From Hydractinia symbiolongicarpus (taxonomy: Eukaryota > Cnidaria > Hydrozoa > Anthoathecata > Hydractiniidae): a stretch of DNA of 64,000 nucleotides. Under the pieces are notes generated by a model. It searched no databases. It was not told the DNA's origin and saw nothing but the letters and a program-made list of their open reading frames with translations. This document shows, piece after piece, positions 53,146 to 64,000 of this stretch. The position numbers were made by a program, and so were the translations under genes. How positions within the stretch are numbered: position 1 is the stretch's first letter; each line of letters starts with the position of its first letter. Location of the stretch: assembly GCF_029227915.1 (NCBI RefSeq), contig NC_079888.1, positions 14,305,001 through 14,369,000 on the forward strand, read 5' to 3'.

Positions 53146-56100
53146 TTCTCTCGAAGCATGCATCCAGTCATTATTTTTGTATACACATTATCTCCCGCCT
53201 CTCAAATTGATCGATTAAATGTCATTTTTTTCTCCTCTTAGTTTGAGCTTAAATTTATATCACGCCACCGTTGTAACATTGTTATTGTAACATATGGTGT
53301 TAACGTAACTAATTCTGACATCTGACTAACATGACTAACCTAATCTAACTCATTTTTTCATTCAAAATATATAAACCGGAAAAAAATATAAATAATTTTT
53401 ACATGAACTGAATTTTTTAAGCGCACAATGGTACATCTACCGAATCTCAAGCTTTTAATTTCGTCAAAGTAAAGGTACTGACATAAGCAAGTATTTATTG
53501 CCTTTTTTTACACTATAACACAATTTATCCCATTTTTGAAATGCTATCAAAACATATGAAGGGATTGTTATTATTTTCACATTCAAAAGCTGGAATGCAG
53601 ATATATTGGTAGAATGAGGAGTGCCATACGACAAAAGTGTTTTAAAGTAACTTAATTTCCCGTGTAGAAATCAGTAACATGACAAATTTTCATTACAATT
53701 GGTCAATAATTATCGATATTAAGATTATTTCATATGCATACAAGCCCCTTAACCGCCGCTTATACTTTGTCAACGGCCAATAAAGTGAAATTAATTTTAA
53801 TCAAAAAATAGTTTGAAATAGCGAAAAAACAAATAATAGGTTGGGAAAAAAAAACATTAAAAGTTGCAGCTGACCAAATGAATTTTTTAGCCATACCAGT
53901 ATTAAACCATCGACTAAACAGAAAAAGAACATCCATGCAGTATTACCAAATGTCCGGAGTAAAATTTGGAAATGTGAAAAGGTGAATTAAAAGCAAATGT
54001 TTATCGTTTTAAATACATAAATGAAAAAAGAGGGTTGAGAAATTAAAAACTGTGGGGAACATATAATAAAGTCGAAGCCTGTTTGAGTGAAAATAAGAAC
54101 AAATGAACCTTTACATGAAGAAAGTTAACTAAGAATTTACTTGCAAATCACCTTAGTACAGGTTTGTACTTTAAAAACGCGATTTAAAAATGTGCTCAAA
54201 CATAACATCGCAAAGACATCTTATATTGGAGGTGAACCAAAGTGTATGCTGAGATTCCACACAGCCAGCTTGTAAACATATTCCATTTGATCACAACAAG
54301 GTTACGAAACGCATTGAAAAGACAAGCTTTCCTACCGCTTTTTTTCAATTTTTAATAACTAAATCCGATACGCTCCTCTGTATTATTCTTTCTGAATTAA
54401 TCACATTAGACAATGTTTAATCAAGGATAGATTTTTAAGAGGTTTGAGAAGTGACATGTCAACCTTGCAAAGCTGCTGCATCAAGAATTTGTAAAAATAA
54501 AGAATTATACGCTTGTCATGGTATAATATTTTAAAGTATCTTGACTTTATTTACTATTTTTTTTTCTTTTGTTAGTCAATGCTTACAAAGTCTTGGAAGA
54601 ATATGATTTGTGCGTATTCTTTGCTTATTTCCACCTTCAGTGACTGAAAAATGGATATACAAGCTGTTTTTATAAGAATGGTGTGTTTTGTTTCAGCCTC
54701 AGTACTCTCACTCCTCATTGGTGTGATGATACAATTTCATTTGGATGCAAAAAATTTTTAGTTTACACAATCCACAGGAATGTGTGTTTGGTTTAGCCTT
54801 TCTTCGTCTATAGAAAAAAAAAATGAACACATTGTTGAATCTTTTACGGGGAGTTAATTCATGTGCGAGATTACATAAAAAAACTAGCCGAGGCGGTAAA
54901 AAATTTATTTATAAAGCAGGTCGACATTGATTTTTAAAAGAATGTCTCAAGATCTAGTACTCATAATGCTGTATTTATTATGGTGTAGTTAAGTTTAGCT
55001 TTAAACCACCTATTTCATATTCCTGTACAACTTATTGGCTCACACCTTAGGTGGCTAGTGTTTGAAACGCAACTTCAGGAACGAAAAGTTCTTTGATAGC
55101 ACGCCGTTTATTCATTTTTGCGCAAAAGGCACTTCCATTGTTTTCCGTACAAAGGTTCGGCTGATTTTTTCGGTCATTTTGAGTCTTATCTTATGTTGGT
55201 TGTTATACACTGGTTACTGGTTACTTGTTGTGGATTTTCATGTGTGTATTTAATCCTTATCTTACATTGATTTCATATCATTTTGGAGCTTAAAACATTT
55301 TTATTGCATCATCTAAGGAACCTATAGCTAGCAACATCTAGGTGCATTTTGGAAATTCAATCTGCAGACTTTAATTCTATTCTTTTATTCTATATTATTC
55401 TATTTTTAAAGTTTATATCAGTGTTGCAAATGGTTTTGTATCTTCATTATGATGATACAATCATCTTGAAATTTGTCTATTCAGATGATTCTTCACCCCA
55501 CCTCAGTGATGACATCAATGAAATATAATTGTAAACGCAAGGTTTCACTTTATTGTAGACAACAACACTGGTGGTTACGTCACAAATTTATCGTCAATGA
55601 TGTCCAGAGTTTTGCATTTGCTATGTTATTGAGTTTTTTTTAAATCGAAGTAAAATAACAAGCGTAGGTGCTTTTTTTATTCAGCATAGAGCCTAGCGTG
55701 TGCATCGAGCAAATAAACAAACAGTTCTAGCCTAAAACATCCGTATTAGATCACTAGTAAAATAGACTTTGTAGTTTAGAAATTTAGCTCTAAATATCGT
55801 CTCTCAAAGGCACTGGATTTTAATGTATTTAAAGACTTTACTATATATATAATAAAATATACTATATGAAAATGTTTTCTGTTTCTTTTTAGATTGCGTG
55901 AGATAAAAAGAAGAAAGCGAAACCTCCCGTGTTGTTATTGTTTTTCTGTCAGAAATTTGAAACTGCTTTATAAATCTTGATAAAGTTAATAAATTGTTTT
56001 CGTTTCTGTAGATTGTTTGTTTTTGTTTATTGTTTCCCGTGAGTTTACAAAATTTATTGCAGCAGATTCATTGGCTTCAAGAAATCGGTTTTCATATCTA

Positions 56101-59059
56101 GTGCCGTTATTTTTAAGTGAAAAAAAACACATGCTGCTTCGTTCGCCTTCTTGTCTCCGAAAGTCTCTATTATTATCTGCGTTCCGAGTATTATTTTCCA
56201 GTTGAAAGAGTGTACCTTACGATGCGCATCCCCTTAATTCGTGACATTTTCGCACACTACGGATTGTACAACTCGATGTATTGCATTTCTTTTAAAATAA
56301 GGGTTTTAACTTTATAAAAGTATAACTTTGCATGGATTTTTAGCGCTAAAAGCTTCATCAATGTTGGATTTACGTCGGCCACCACTGACAGTATTGTGAT
56401 TATTATCAATTCTGTGAAAAAGAGGTTTTACGAAATTTCTTAGTTATCGTTTATGTTAGTTTCGTGCGATCTAAATTTCTCGTATCTTCTTAAAAGAAAT
56501 ATTCCGCATATATATATTGTATTTTTGCCAAAAAATCACTACTTTTGCACAACGAGTTGTTGTTGTTCCGCGGCAAGTTTATTTTACAACCTCGTCCCCA
56601 GGGTTCTCTACGTCTATGATATTCAGTTTTGGTGTATTTCCCAGATATCAGCTGCAGTAAGATGTTAGCACCTCGTCGTATTATATCAAAGAGAAACAAA
56701 AGCAGTAGGGTCAACTATTGGCTAGTTTCGATTTTGTTTGCAAATTGCGTAATGCTTCGCAACCTTTTTTTAATTTGTAGTTACATTCTGTTTGAAGTTT
56801 CTAAAAGCTTAATAAAAGTTATTTCACCTATTTTCCGGTTTTCGCATAGATCGAATAAAAAATTGCCAGATATTGCCCAAAAATCCGGGTTTTTTTCGAT
56901 TCTCGTGTACAATCCGAAAAAATCGAGCAATTAAATTAATCACGTGACCAAAACATGCAAAAAGATTCTTCTTGATGAAACAAAGTTGTGTTGTAAGTTT
57001 CAAGTTCCAGACATAATCCTAACAAGAGTTATTATATTTTTCATAGAGACTTTTAGAGGTAGTTTCGAGTAATAGCCAATATCAAGGCTATCATATCATA
57101 CTCTAAAAATTTTGCATAAATGGTGTCTAATAGATAAATATCGAAACTCAGTAAGTATTGTAGCCATGCAACATAGCATTAAAGAGTTATTACAAAAAAC
57201 CCTCAGGGAGGGAGGGGGCGGATTCCCCCCGGACCGAATAGGGTGAAGCATGTTGTACCATTTTAGTGGCAACCCGAGATTAGTATATAACAATGCGTTC
57301 ATTAGAAAGGTTGATTCAGGATCATAATACTGGCTTTCTTTGCAAGGCCTGCTATGTGTATGGTAACCGTCAATAAAAACCGTCAACCGTCAATAAATGC
57401 ATCTTTAACACTTTATATATGGTATTGTATTTCCATGAAAATAAATTTCTTTTTAGATAGAATATTAGAAGTGGGAAAATATATTTGTAGCTACTGTGCA
57501 AATTGATGCAATATTAAAAAAGAACTTAAAGGTGTACCTTTTTAGAAAAGATAGATTTTATGGTTGTGGTGTTGTGGTGACACAAAATGCTAGTCTCTTA
57601 ATCAAAGAAATTGGTGGTAACCAATGATTTTTGTTATTTTACAATTTTAAGAAGTTGTTTCGCCTTTTTGAGTGTGAATAATTATACCCTAAGTTCTATC
57701 TTTTAACTCTAACGTAGGTAACTCTAACATTGATTGGGGAGGGGAGGTTAAGTTAGACGGCTATGTAACGTTCTCAATCGGTTTAAGAGCACAAGAATAT
57801 TCCCTCATGTCCAGTCTTTACACCTTTTCAGGACGGCATTTCATCTAGACCGACATTGGACAGTATCAATATTTTGACAAATTTAATTCGTGGATTGCAC
57901 CTCTTAACAATGGAAGCCTTGTTTATTAAGAAATGTAAATCACAACTTAACACTAAACACTAACATAAAAGAAGGGAGCTCACAATCAAATTTTAGGATT
58001 AGTTTGTTTTGCCTTGCATTACATTTTATTGTATATTAGACACATTGTAGATTATAATCTTACACCGTTTTTCGTTTTACATTATAAGGATTTTAACATA
58101 GATTTTATACTTTTAAAAAGATTGATAATGATTCGACGATAAACAGTCGAAATTATATTTCGAAATATACTTTGTTGTTTCTTATTTATGAATATTATTA
58201 CGCCATGATATGAAATGACTCACCGAATATGATCCATATCTTCAAAATAGCTTTCTTTTTTATGGGAATCAGTCCCTCTCAGAAATTATACTATATTTAC
58301 CTTAAGGGAAATAATTTTCGCGTAAACTAATTATCTAATTATTTCTACGAAATTTAATTGGAAGCTCGCTACTTGCGAAATTCCCGAATATTAATTTCCG
58401 TGAAATTTGTTTGTTTTTTTTTTTTTTGAAAAACAATTTACAGATTCATTTTTAATTTACCTAGAACCACCTGTAGTACATAAAAGAATATCAGCTTTAG
58501 TAGTACTTTTTATGTCTCTGTTTCCGAAAGGTGTTTTCATATTTGAAAGCTGATGCAATCTGAAAGAAACATTGTTCCACATCCGTATCCTTGGAAGTGT
58601 TAATTTCAGAAAATTTATAGAACTGTCTTATTGGCGAAAAATGATGCTGGGAATTCCAGCTTAAGTTAATAACGGGCTTTGTAAAAACGGACTAGAAATC
58701 CTAAACACTTGTTTTAATGTTTATACTACTAGGCAACGCAAAATAATAAAATATAAAACTATAGTCAAACTAAAAGATTCAAATTTAAAAACAAAAAGCT
58801 TTTACAAATTTGTTGAGAGTTTAATAAAGTCCCAGCGAAATTTATCAATTGTTGACGAACTTGATGAAACAATTAGATTATGTTTTCCTAAAATCTACAA
58901 TACATATAATTTGTTAAAATTAAAAATAAACCATCCTACTGTCGATAGAGAAAATTATAATAATGTTTCCAATGTGGAAATGATTGAATTGTGCTTCTTT
59001 TTGTGTCGGAAAACTCTTCTTATAAGATTAAGGATGCTTTACGAAAACAGATAAAGTCA
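53146..59059. other. Long intergenic region, mostly unrecognised
   Basis: No gene is supported. The sequence at 56575-56605 (ACCTCGTCCCCAGGG) and 57170-57245 (GGGGGCGGATTCCCCCC, then CGAATAGGGT) looks like pieces of dispersed repeats that also occur near 10930, 34385 and 41730. From about 58770 scattered Lys/Asn-rich codons may belong to the N-terminal part of the DDE element that follows, but the frame is broken. Confidence 0.45.
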
Positions 59060-60952
59060 AATACGAAGAACAGAAAAAAAAGACAGGGAAAGAAAAGAAT
59101 TGAGGAAACTACGAAAAAAAGTTGGAATCGATAATAATTCGGATCACCTGACACCTGACACCTGTCAACCTTCCTTTAGCAACTCTGCTATAAAGTCAAG
59201 GACGATCAAAAGAGTGGAAAAAAGTTCTTCCTCGGAGTCCAAGAAGAAAAAGTGAGGTAATTAGAACATTGGCCTCAAAATTTAACGTGAAAGTAAAACT
59301 TGGTGAGAAAGTTGGCAGAAAGAAAAATAATTTATCTGATCAGGAGCAACAATGGGTCAAAGAATTTCTTAATCGTGCTGATATCTCTTACACCACCCCA
59401 GGAAGAAGGAATAATGTATATCTCGGTACATTTAAAAAAGTTAAAAGGTATGCTCAAAAACGCTATCTGCTGTGGAAAATTAGAGATATTTTTGATATGC
59501 TTAATGGGTCGAAAATCATGGAAAACAATCGATCTTCATCTGACACATTTGAGAGTACCTTTGGCAAAAAACTAACATTTCGTCAATTGTACGACGTCTT
59601 TAAACAAAACAAGCAATACATTTTCAATAAGAAGATTCCCCAATGGTCTTGCCTATTTGAGATTTGTGAAAATGCTGTTTATCTAGTGAACGGTCTAAAT
59701 AAAAAGCTTTTTCCCGAATGTCGTCTTCCCGCAACCGTCAATGAGCTTGTGGCGAGATTTTCGTGTTCCGATAAAGCCAATTGCATGACAGGAAAGTGTG
59801 TGGAATGCTCTTCTACGAAAATCAGTACAGATGATTTTAATACAGAATTGCATTCAGATGCTGATTCTTTATCATCTAACGACTCAAGTGATTGCGAAAA
59901 TGTTGAAAAAAAAACCAAAGATTCCGTCCCATATTATGAGTGGGCGCGTTCCAAGGATAAGAAACTCAAAAAAATGCTGTTTAATAAGAGTATTGCTGAC
60001 TCACTTTACCTGCTTGAAACTTCAATAAAATCATTAAAGCAGCATATTTATGTCAAACGGGTACAGTTCAACCATTACAACGACTTAAAAAACAATCTTG
60101 GAAAAAACGACATTCTTGTCCATGTTGACTACAGCGAAAGTTACGAAAACAAACAACAAAGAGAGATCCAAAGCGCCTACTTTGGTCATACTACGTTCAG
60201 CATTTTCACTGCGTGCTGCTATCTTCGTGACAATGAAAACAACCTAGTTTGTGAATCAGTTACCATAACTAGTGAGCTACCTGATCATTCTAGAGCTGCT
60301 GCAATTACTTGCGTTCTTAAGATTATTGAACACATGCGAGAAATTCATCAGCATTTACCTCTAAAAATTAATGCGTTTGTCTGGAGTGATGGGTGTGCTG
60401 CTCAGTTCCGTTCCCGTTTCGTTTTCAAATTGCTGGCGGGTATCGATTCCTCAATCAATTTGACGTGGTGTTACAATGAGCGTCATCACGGGAAAGGCCC
60501 AATGGACGGGGATTGGAGGGACTTTGAAAAATTGCATTTACAGAGACGTCATGTCGGGAAAATGCGTGATCGATACACCAAAAGAGTTTGCTCAATATGC
60601 TGATAAATCAATCAAAGGCATAAAATCTTTGTACTTGCCAGCAAATGCTGTTTTGGTAGAACCTGATGACATAGATGCCTCACCAAAGATTCCCGAGACA
60701 CTCCAAGTGCACGTGATTAAACGCTCATTCGATCAACAAAAGGTGCCGTACATAGAATTTTATAAAACGGCTAGTGATTCAAAACCTTTCTTTACGCAAT
60801 ATTATAAGGAGGGCGCTTGTGGTCATCCCAAAAATGTTTCAGATGAAAATCATTGTGGTGGATGCCTTTCAGAATATGTTGTTAATGAAGAATGGCTTCA
60901 ATGCCCAATATGTAAAATTTGGTTCCACAGCAACTGTTTTTATGAATTTTAA
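59060..60952 (+). pseudogene. DDE-type transposon protein with C-terminal PHD-like finger, frameshifted
   Basis: A basic N-terminal region (DRERKELRKLRKKVG near 59090) shifts frame around 59210-59225 into VLPRSPRRKSEVIRTLA and then an uninterrupted 444-codon frame (59269-60603). Visible blocks are a Cys cluster (CSDKANCMTGKCVECSS), an Asp in HVDYSES, an Asp in WSDGCAAQF, and NERHHGKGPMDG, a plausible DDE/DDH catalytic series. At the G4 run 60508-60511 one extra G breaks the frame; the +1 frame continues IGGTLKN and ends at 60952 with CGGCLSEY, then EEWLQCPICKIWFHSNCF, a PHD-type zinc finger. Proteins with this HGKGxxDGxGG string are common in cnidarian mobile elements, but I cannot name the superfamily with certainty. 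Two frameshifts imply a recently dead copy, or a sequencing error at the G run. Confidence 0.72.
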
Positions 60953-61640
60953 AGAAATAGGCCGAAAACAAGTCAAAGTAAAATATGACTATATTTTCTT
61001 TTTAATTTTTCAGATTTTCGGTATGACTTTTTCTACGAAAATTTTCATTTTTTTGTCGGACGGAAAATAATTTCGATTTGCAATATCTTCAAGTAAAGAA
61101 TGTTTTATAGCCTTTTATTGTACGCATAAGTCACATACGAAATGTAAGTTCTTTTAGAATCCTTTTTTAATGTTTTTTCTATTATTGGATTTTTGTGATT
61201 TTTTTTCCGTCCGAAATATTTCCGTCCGACATCCTGGTCTCGCCTTCTTAAGTTCTAAAATCTTTTTTGTTACTCCTTTATAACATCTGATATTGTATTC
61301 GTAAGATAGCATATTATATGCAAGTTTAAAAATTGTATATTTCACCAGTTAAAGCTGATCATTTTTGATAAAAATTTTCTGACAGCAAATTTATTTATTT
61401 TTTGATTTTTTATCCAGTCCGTCCGACATAATTGCTTTTTAGGCTCTGGGGAAAAAAATATAAATTTTTTAAAAGTGAAATTATGTGCAGATAATTTTCT
61501 ACTATAGCTTAAAAGCAAGAAATTAAGTTTATAGTTTATTAAATCATATTTTATTGTTTACATACATTCAAAGTATCGATTTTCCGTCCGACATAATTTT
61601 GTATTTCGTAACAGGCCCCAGAGCTAACACTTTGAAACAA
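60953..61640. repeat. Cluster of CCGTCCGAC motifs 3' of the DDE element
   Basis: The core CCGTCCGAC or a close form occurs about five times: inverted at about 61055, then direct at about 61210, 61225, 61420 and 61585. It is usually followed by ATAAT. Such subterminal motif clusters are often transposase binding sites. No coding frame of note overlaps. Confidence 0.6.
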
Positions 61641-63320
61641 TTATAACTTAAAATATTGATATAATAACTTACCAACACATTGATTTGTGTCCACTCAACC
61701 GGAGTCTAAAATTATGGTAATAGAACACACCCAACGAGTTATATATTATGTTCAATGAACACAAGGTAAATGAAAGTAACGACTCAACTCCACACACTTT
61801 TATGGGTTACTTGCACAAAATTGTTAAGTACACACGACTTGGCTTGGACACAAAATTTAATAGTTAAAATATGAAAACGTGGTCGATCCCTTTTGGGCTC
61901 AGAATCGGGCAGTGCTTTTAGGTAACACCAAACCCTGCCACCTTTACCCAAGGGTGACATAGGTCATGGCCGAAGCCATGAAATTCTTTGATAACCAATC
62001 CTGAAACGGACCACATTTAGAATAAATTTATTATTTGCAACATAAACATAAATCTATTGTGCAAATCTCTACTCGTGGCTACATCTTATTTTCCGTAACA
62101 ACTCATTTAGACAAATCTGAGAGGGAAATACCCAGCGTACTATTTTAAATTTCTCTGCGAAAAAATAAGTTGTATAATTCACCTTATTAAAATTGCATGT
62201 AAGGGATGTAATTAAAAGAAGTGTTTTGTGAAGTTACTTTATATGCAGCGTGTTGTTAGATGAATTCTTTTGGGAAGAATGAGTTTGTTTAAAACGCATG
62301 ATGAGTTTAAAATAATATTAGTCCTATTCTCAAATTCAAGTAAGGATGTCTTTTAACATTTTGCTGTCATTCAGTGTTAAAAAATAGTTAGAAGGTAGCT
62401 ACGTACTCTTTAGTCATTTCACAATTTCTTAGCAGGGCTATGTTGTTTAAATACTTCTTAAAAATATTTTCTATACTGGTCATAACGTTGTTTTTTCTTT
62501 TTCTTTTAAAGGAAGGCCTGGCCAACAGATTCTTCGTCTTAAAAACATTTAGACTTTTATTTTATTTTAAAAGTAAATATTTTTTGAGACAAAAGACTTC
62601 TACGAGCATTTTCCATAAAAAAAATTTATTATACAATTTATTATAATAACGAAGAAATAACTCAGCCGCGGATCCAGGGTTAGTCACATAAGTCGCGTGA
62701 CTAAGTGTAAATTTGACGAAAAATGTTAGCCAAGCGAATGATGTCGACGATCCAGGTGTTGCAGACGGAGAGTTAAAGAATCGGATTGTAATTTATTTAC
62801 GGCGAAAAGCCACGGTTCACAGCCCTCTCCATTTCACCTATGGCGATGTCGACGTCAAAGTTGTGACATCGCTACCATATAGACTGAGAGGGTTGCAAGT
62901 TATAGCTTACAGATTTTGACTGATTCATTTTAACTAATCAGTCACTCAGTCAGTCAAAAATCAAATAGCTATGGCCCGCAACCCTCCCCATTTCACCTAA
63001 GGGGCATGTGAGGTCAAATCGTGACGTAATTTTCACACTCTATGCGTAGTCTAAAAATATGTGGCCGGAGCCGGCGTAGGAAATTGAGGTTCCCTACTGC
63101 GTGGTTGCTTAATGGTTGCTGCGTGGTTGCTTAATGCCCATGGTCAAAGCCTTATTAAATTAAAACATTTCACAAAAAAATTATTTCACTTTTCTTCATG
63201 GTCAAAGCCTTCTTAATTCATAACAGTTTATTTCCAATTTTTAATTCTCAACTCTGTATTGAACAGATTTTTGTCATTGTGGAGGAGTTCTTTCTCAACT
63301 AATATTTTTGTTCTAAGAAG
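61641..63320. other. Intergenic region, nothing firmly recognised
   Basis: Open frames at 62440-62646 (Phe/Leu/Lys-rich) and 62713-62919 have no recognisable domain. The latter lies in a less AT-rich patch (62660-63120) with internally repeated strings (CAACCCTCCCCATTTCACCTA versus CAGCCCTCTCCATTTCACCTA, GTGGTTGCTTAATG twice) that looks like transposon-derived DNA. Confidence 0.4.
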
Positions 63321-63326
63321 CAAGAA

Positions 63327-63539
63327 TTGAAAACCCGGATAAGTAAGATTGCTGATTTAAATAAACAACTCTTCAAATGGCTAATAGGAAACAAAGTTCG
63401 TTCAGTGGAAAGTCATGGTAAAAAATATATTACTTTTACATCCAATCCATTAGGAGACTGTCTATACAGCTCAGCATCATTGTTATTGGTAGGTGATATT
63501 TCTTTTGTTAATGTTTTGACAATCTTGACATCCATATAA
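63327..63539 (+). pseudogene. OTU-like cysteine protease fragment of a mobile element
   Basis: The frame contains SNPLGDCLYSSASLLLVGD, which resembles the OTU active-site block (DGNCLF..A) with the catalytic Cys. No His-containing C-terminal OTU block follows before the stop. OTU domains are frequent cargo of invertebrate transposons, and a hAT fragment follows directly. The match is short, so the call is tentative. Confidence 0.4.
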
Positions 63540-63550
63540 CTTTTCCCTCA

Positions 63551-63820
63551 TCTTTCTTTTTAATCCAAGCATCCATGTTTTTAATTTGTTTCAAAAAGGA
63601 TGGTTGCTTACCAGACAATGTCATTAAAGCGTTAAAAGCTGTCAAATTTGATGGTTTTGAAAACATCAAGGTAGCATTAAGAATTCAAGCCAATTTACCG
63701 TCACATCCTGTGAATGTGAACGTTTCTTTTCTTCTTTAAGTAGACTTTAAGATTACACTAGGAGCACCATGGTTCAGGATCGTTTAAATGGAATTGCACT
63801 CATGTACATCCGTAAGTAAA
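63551..63820 (+). pseudogene. hAT transposase C-terminal (dimerisation) remnant
   Basis: The segment DGCLPDNVIKALKAVKFDGF, with NIKVALRIQ after it, is followed in a shifted frame by VTSCECERFFSSLSRL, a stop, then DYTRSTMVQDRLNGIALMYI. This is the recognisable SCExxERxFS...RSTM...RLNGLAL ending of hAT transposases of the ZMYM/DUF4371 kind. At least one frameshift and one stop make it non-functional. It abuts the right edge region, where nothing further is recognised to 64000. Confidence 0.8.
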
Positions 63821-64000
63821 TCATGCTTAACATAGATGCTGTTAGATCGGTATACAATAAGCAACCGAAGGCTAACTTTTTTATAATCCTGCTTTTCCAC
63901 GTAATTGGTTATGGTTTTTGTTATGTTTGTGTTTTATTGTTCTGTTCATGGCTGGTGTAATCATTTGATTCACCTAGTCATGCTGATGAAGTCTGATATT

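Noticed and set aside
1-64000. tRNA and rRNA genes
   Set aside because: A read for GGTTCRANTCC-type B boxes and cloverleaf context found no convincing candidate; an exhaustive scan was not possible by eye.

Overview
The window looks like nuclear DNA of an AT-rich invertebrate, most plausibly a cnidarian and perhaps a hydrozoan. The evidence is multi-exon genes with GT-AG introns, a BRICHOS precursor, a secreted carbonic anhydrase, and fragments of Penelope-like, gypsy-like, Harbinger, hAT and PHD-bearing DDE elements. The species cannot be fixed from sequence alone. No prokaryotic gene, CRISPR array, rRNA or convincing tRNA was seen. Exon structures were assembled by hand from splice sites and reading phase.

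Layout. 1-2.7 kb: nothing recognised. 2.7-4.3 kb (+): a six-exon secreted BRICHOS precursor with a furin-type site and a cationic, Cys-rich C-terminal peptide. 6.5-32.2 kb (-): three large paralogues, called A (6498-10448), B (13905-18036) and C (27418-32184). Each has six exons with identical intron phases (1, 0, 1, 2, 0) and encodes a leader, a two-part Cys-containing ectodomain of unrecognised family, a stalk, one membrane helix and an exon-separated cytoplasmic tail. 38.0-39.4 kb (-): gene D keeps the helix and tail layout but has no visible ectodomain. 51.6-53.0 kb (+): a seven-exon secreted alpha-carbonic-anhydrase-like gene with a changed zinc site. The rest is intergenic DNA with mobile-element debris at 25.1-25.8 (Harbinger), 39.9-40.3 (Penelope-like), 44.3-45.2 (gypsy-like), 59.0-61.0 (DDE/PHD element) and 63.3-63.8 kb (OTU and hAT fragments), plus several minisatellites.

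How it may fit together. The A-D cluster is the most interesting part. The paralogues keep the same gene architecture but carry very different tails. C has an ITAM-like triple-tyrosine block. B has YxN, PLPPK and YEEL motifs. D is tyrosine-rich and ends in YEEI. A has a long Gln-rich charged tail. This suggests a locally expanded family of cell-surface signalling receptors with a possible transmembrane adaptor beside them, comparable in organisation, but not shown to be homologous, to invertebrate immune or allorecognition receptor clusters. Function is inference; the exon and phase conservation is read directly from the sequence.
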